Assembly (NCBI GenBank): GCA_030040525.1
Contig: JASHTN010000110.1
Span: 1 to 7,449, forward strand
Source: Gammaproteobacteria bacterium
GTDB lineage: Bacteria; Pseudomonadota; Gammaproteobacteria; Steroidobacterales; Steroidobacteraceae
Length of the DNA stretch: 7,449 nucleotides
Direction of reading: 5' to 3'
Positions 5,809 through 7,449 of the stretch are shown piece after piece (the stretch's first letter is position 1; each line of letters begins with the position of its first letter). The notes under the pieces were generated by a model. It was not told the origin of the DNA. It saw only the letters and a program-made list of their open reading frames with translations, and did no database searches. Position numbers and translations under genes: made by a program.

Positions 5809-7449
5809 ATGGAGATCGTGCATCGCAATGCCGACGGCTCGCCCCGGTACACCAACCATCTCATCGGCGAGACGAGTCCGTACCTGCGCCAGCACGCTCA
5901 CAACCCGGTGGAGTGGTATCCGTGGGGGAGCGAGGCGCTCGAGCGGGCACGCCGCGAAGGCAAGCCGATTCACCTCAGCATCGGCTACGCCGCCTGTCAC
6001 TGGTGTCACGTCATGGCCGGCGAGAGCTTCGAGGACGAAACCACCGCGCGGCTGCTCAACGAGCAGTTCGTCAACATCAAGGTCGACCGCGAGGAGCGGC
6101 CCGACCTCGACCGCATCTACCAGATCGCGCATCAGATGCTCGCACAGCGCGGCGGCGGCTGGCCGCTCACCATGTTCCTCAGCCACGAGGACCAGCGCCC
6201 GTTCTTCGGCGGCACCTACTTCCCGGGCCAGGCGCGCTACGGCCTGCCCGCCTTCCGGGAAGTGCTGGCGCGGATCTCCGCCTACTACCGCGAGCACGCC
6301 CCGGAGCTGCGCCGGCAGAACGACTCGCTCATGACGGCGTTCGCCGCGCTCAATCCGCCGCCGGCCCCGCCGGGCACCGCGCTCGACGACGCACCGCTGC
6401 GCGCCTGCCGCGCGCAGCTGGCGCGCACCTTCGACCGCCGCCACGGTGGCTTCGGCGCTGCACCGAAATTCCCGCATCCGCTCGCGCTCGAGCGCCTGCT
6501 GCGCGATTGGCGCGCGCCGCCCGGTGCGGCAGCGGAGCCCGATCTCGAGGCGCTGCACATGGCGAGCCTCACGCTGCGGCGCATGGGTGACGGCGGCATC
6601 AACGATCAGCTCGGCGGGGGCTTCTGCCGCTACTCGGTCGATGAGCAGTGGATGATCCCGCACTTCGAGAAGATGCTCTACGACAACGGCGCGCTGCTCG
6701 CGGTGTACGCCAACCCGGCGCTCGCGACCGCCGATGCGTTCTTCGCGCGCGTGGCGCTCGAGACCGCCGGCTGGGCGCTGCGCGAGATGCAGTCGCCCGA
6801 GGGCGGCTTCTACTCCAGCCTGGATGCGGATTCCGAGGGGCACGAGGGCCGGTTCTACGTCTGGGACCGCGAGGACATCGCGCGCACGCTGACGCCCGAG
6901 GAGCTGGCGGTTTTCGCGCCGCACTTCGGCCTCGAGGGGCCGGCAAACTTCGAGGGCGGCTGGCACCTGCACCTCGTCACGCCGATCGAGGAGATTGCGG
7001 CCGCCCGCGGCCGGACCCCGGACGAGGTGGCCGCGCTCATCGGCTCGGCGCGGGCGCGGCTGCTCGCGCTGCGCGCACTGCGGGTGCGTCCGGGGCGCGA
7101 CGAGAAGATCCTGACCTCGTGGAACGCGCTCATGATCCGCGGCTTGAGTGTTGCCGCCCGCACCTTCACGCGCGATGACCTGGCGGACGCTGCCGGCCGC
7201 GCGCTCGATTTCATGCGCCGGGTGCTGTGGCGCGACGGCCGCCTGCTCGCCACCGCCAAGGACGGCCGCGCCCATCTCAACGCCTATCTCGATGACTACG
7301 TCTACCTCGCCGACGCGGTGCTCGAGCTGCAGCAGGTACGCTTCCGGGGCGCGGAGCTGGAATTTGCCCGGCAGCTGCTCGAGGTGCTGCTGGCGCACTT
7401 CGAGGATGCCGCGGCCGGCGGCTTCTACTTCACCTCCGACGATCACGAG
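5809..7449 (+). CDS. yyaL: YyaL/SSP411-family thioredoxin-like plus AGE-like barrel protein (cut by right edge)
   Basis: N-terminal 547 residues of a DUF255/COG1331 protein, the family of B. subtilis YyaL and mammalian SPATA20/SSP411; full members are roughly 650-700 residues. The function is not known. Residues about 10-165 form the thioredoxin-like domain: NHLIGETSPYLRQHAHNPV, the CHWC motif (C63, C66) in AACHWCHVM, ESFED, VDREERPDLD, and GGWPLT with the expected cis-Pro at P119. The rest is an alpha/alpha barrel resembling N-acylglucosamine 2-epimerases, with family blocks FGAAPKFPHP, GGGFCRYSVDEQW, PHFEKMLYDNG (284-294), LDADSEG (338-344) and DEKILTSWNALM (431-442). No signal peptide or membrane segment is seen, so it is probably cytoplasmic, unlike its upstream neighbour. 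Start: ATG 12 bp after the propeller stop, with GAGG ten bases upstream, and the family N-terminal block follows about 14 residues later. All motifs seen are intact. Confidence 0.93.
   Translation, partial: MEIVHRNADGSPRYTNHLIGETSPYLRQHAHNPVEWYPWGSEALERARREGKPIHLSIGYAACHWCHVMAGESFEDETTARLLNEQFVNIKVDREERPDLDRIYQIAHQMLAQRGGGWPLTMFLSHEDQRPFFGGTYFPGQARYGLPAFREVLARISAYYREHAPELRRQNDSLMTAFAALNPPPAPPGTALDDAPLRACRAQLARTFDRRHGGFGAAPKFPHPLALERLLRDWRAPPGAAAEPDLEALHMASLTLRRMGDGGINDQLGGGFCRYSVDEQWMIPHFEKMLYDNGALLAVYANPALATADAFFARVALETAGWALREMQSPEGGFYSSLDADSEGHEGRFYVWDREDIARTLTPEELAVFAPHFGLEGPANFEGGWHLHLVTPIEEIAAARGRTPDEVAALIGSARARLLALRALRVRPGRDEKILTSWNALMIRGLSVAARTFTRDDLADAAGRALDFMRRVLWRDGRLLATAKDGRAHLNAYLDDYVYLADAVLELQQVRFRGAELEFARQLLEVLLAHFEDAAAGGFYFTSDDHE

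Noticed and set aside
2683..7446. Very long minus-strand open frame (1587 codons) as a gene
   Set aside because: It lies exactly opposite two well-recognised genes, codon-aligned with them, and its translation is a low-complexity Arg/Ala/Val/Glu-rich sequence with no domain I recognise. Avoidance of TTA/CTA/TCA in GC-rich genes explains it.
1..7449. CRISPR array, insertion sequence, tRNA, or rho-independent terminator
   Set aside because: No regularly spaced direct repeats, no transposase motifs, no tRNA-like cloverleaf and no GC stem followed by a T-run were seen; there is almost no intergenic space for them.

Overview
The window is strongly GC-rich and almost completely filled with genes. 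Two transcription units diverge from a short gap at about 2533-2634. Gene content (a gammaproteobacterial-type lgt-thyA pair, an RlmI-type rRNA methyltransferase and a YyaL/SSP411 protein) and strong G/C preference at third codon positions suggest a free-living, GC-rich proteobacterium, most likely a gammaproteobacterium. I cannot name a genus from the sequence. No mobile elements, tRNA or rRNA genes, CRISPR arrays or prophage features are visible.

Left half, minus strand, read right to left: an RlmI-like 23S rRNA m5C methyltransferase (ending at 1342), 13 bp, then lgt (prolipoprotein diacylglyceryl transferase), which overlaps the start of thyA (thymidylate synthase) by 4 bp. thyA runs off the left edge after 171 codons. 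The layout looks like one housekeeping operon, with lgt and thyA probably translationally coupled.

Centre: the only clearly AT-rich patch in the window lies at about 2601-2620, between the two units. It contains overlapping short palindromes and -10-like hexamers on both strands. Together with a Shine-Dalgarno sequence further inside, it argues that the methyltransferase starts at GTG 2532 and not at the more upstream ATG 2616.

Right half, plus strand: a 1053-residue, probably secreted beta-propeller protein with eleven Asp-box (BNR) motifs and a C-terminal FlgD-like plus helical region, then, after 12 bp, a YyaL/SSP411-family protein (thioredoxin-like DUF255 domain with CHWC, followed by an AGE-like alpha/alpha barrel) cut by the right edge after 547 codons. 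These two appear co-transcribed. Neither has a well-established biochemical function, and this pair is the least understood part of the window. I found nothing that amounts to a clearly new multi-gene system.
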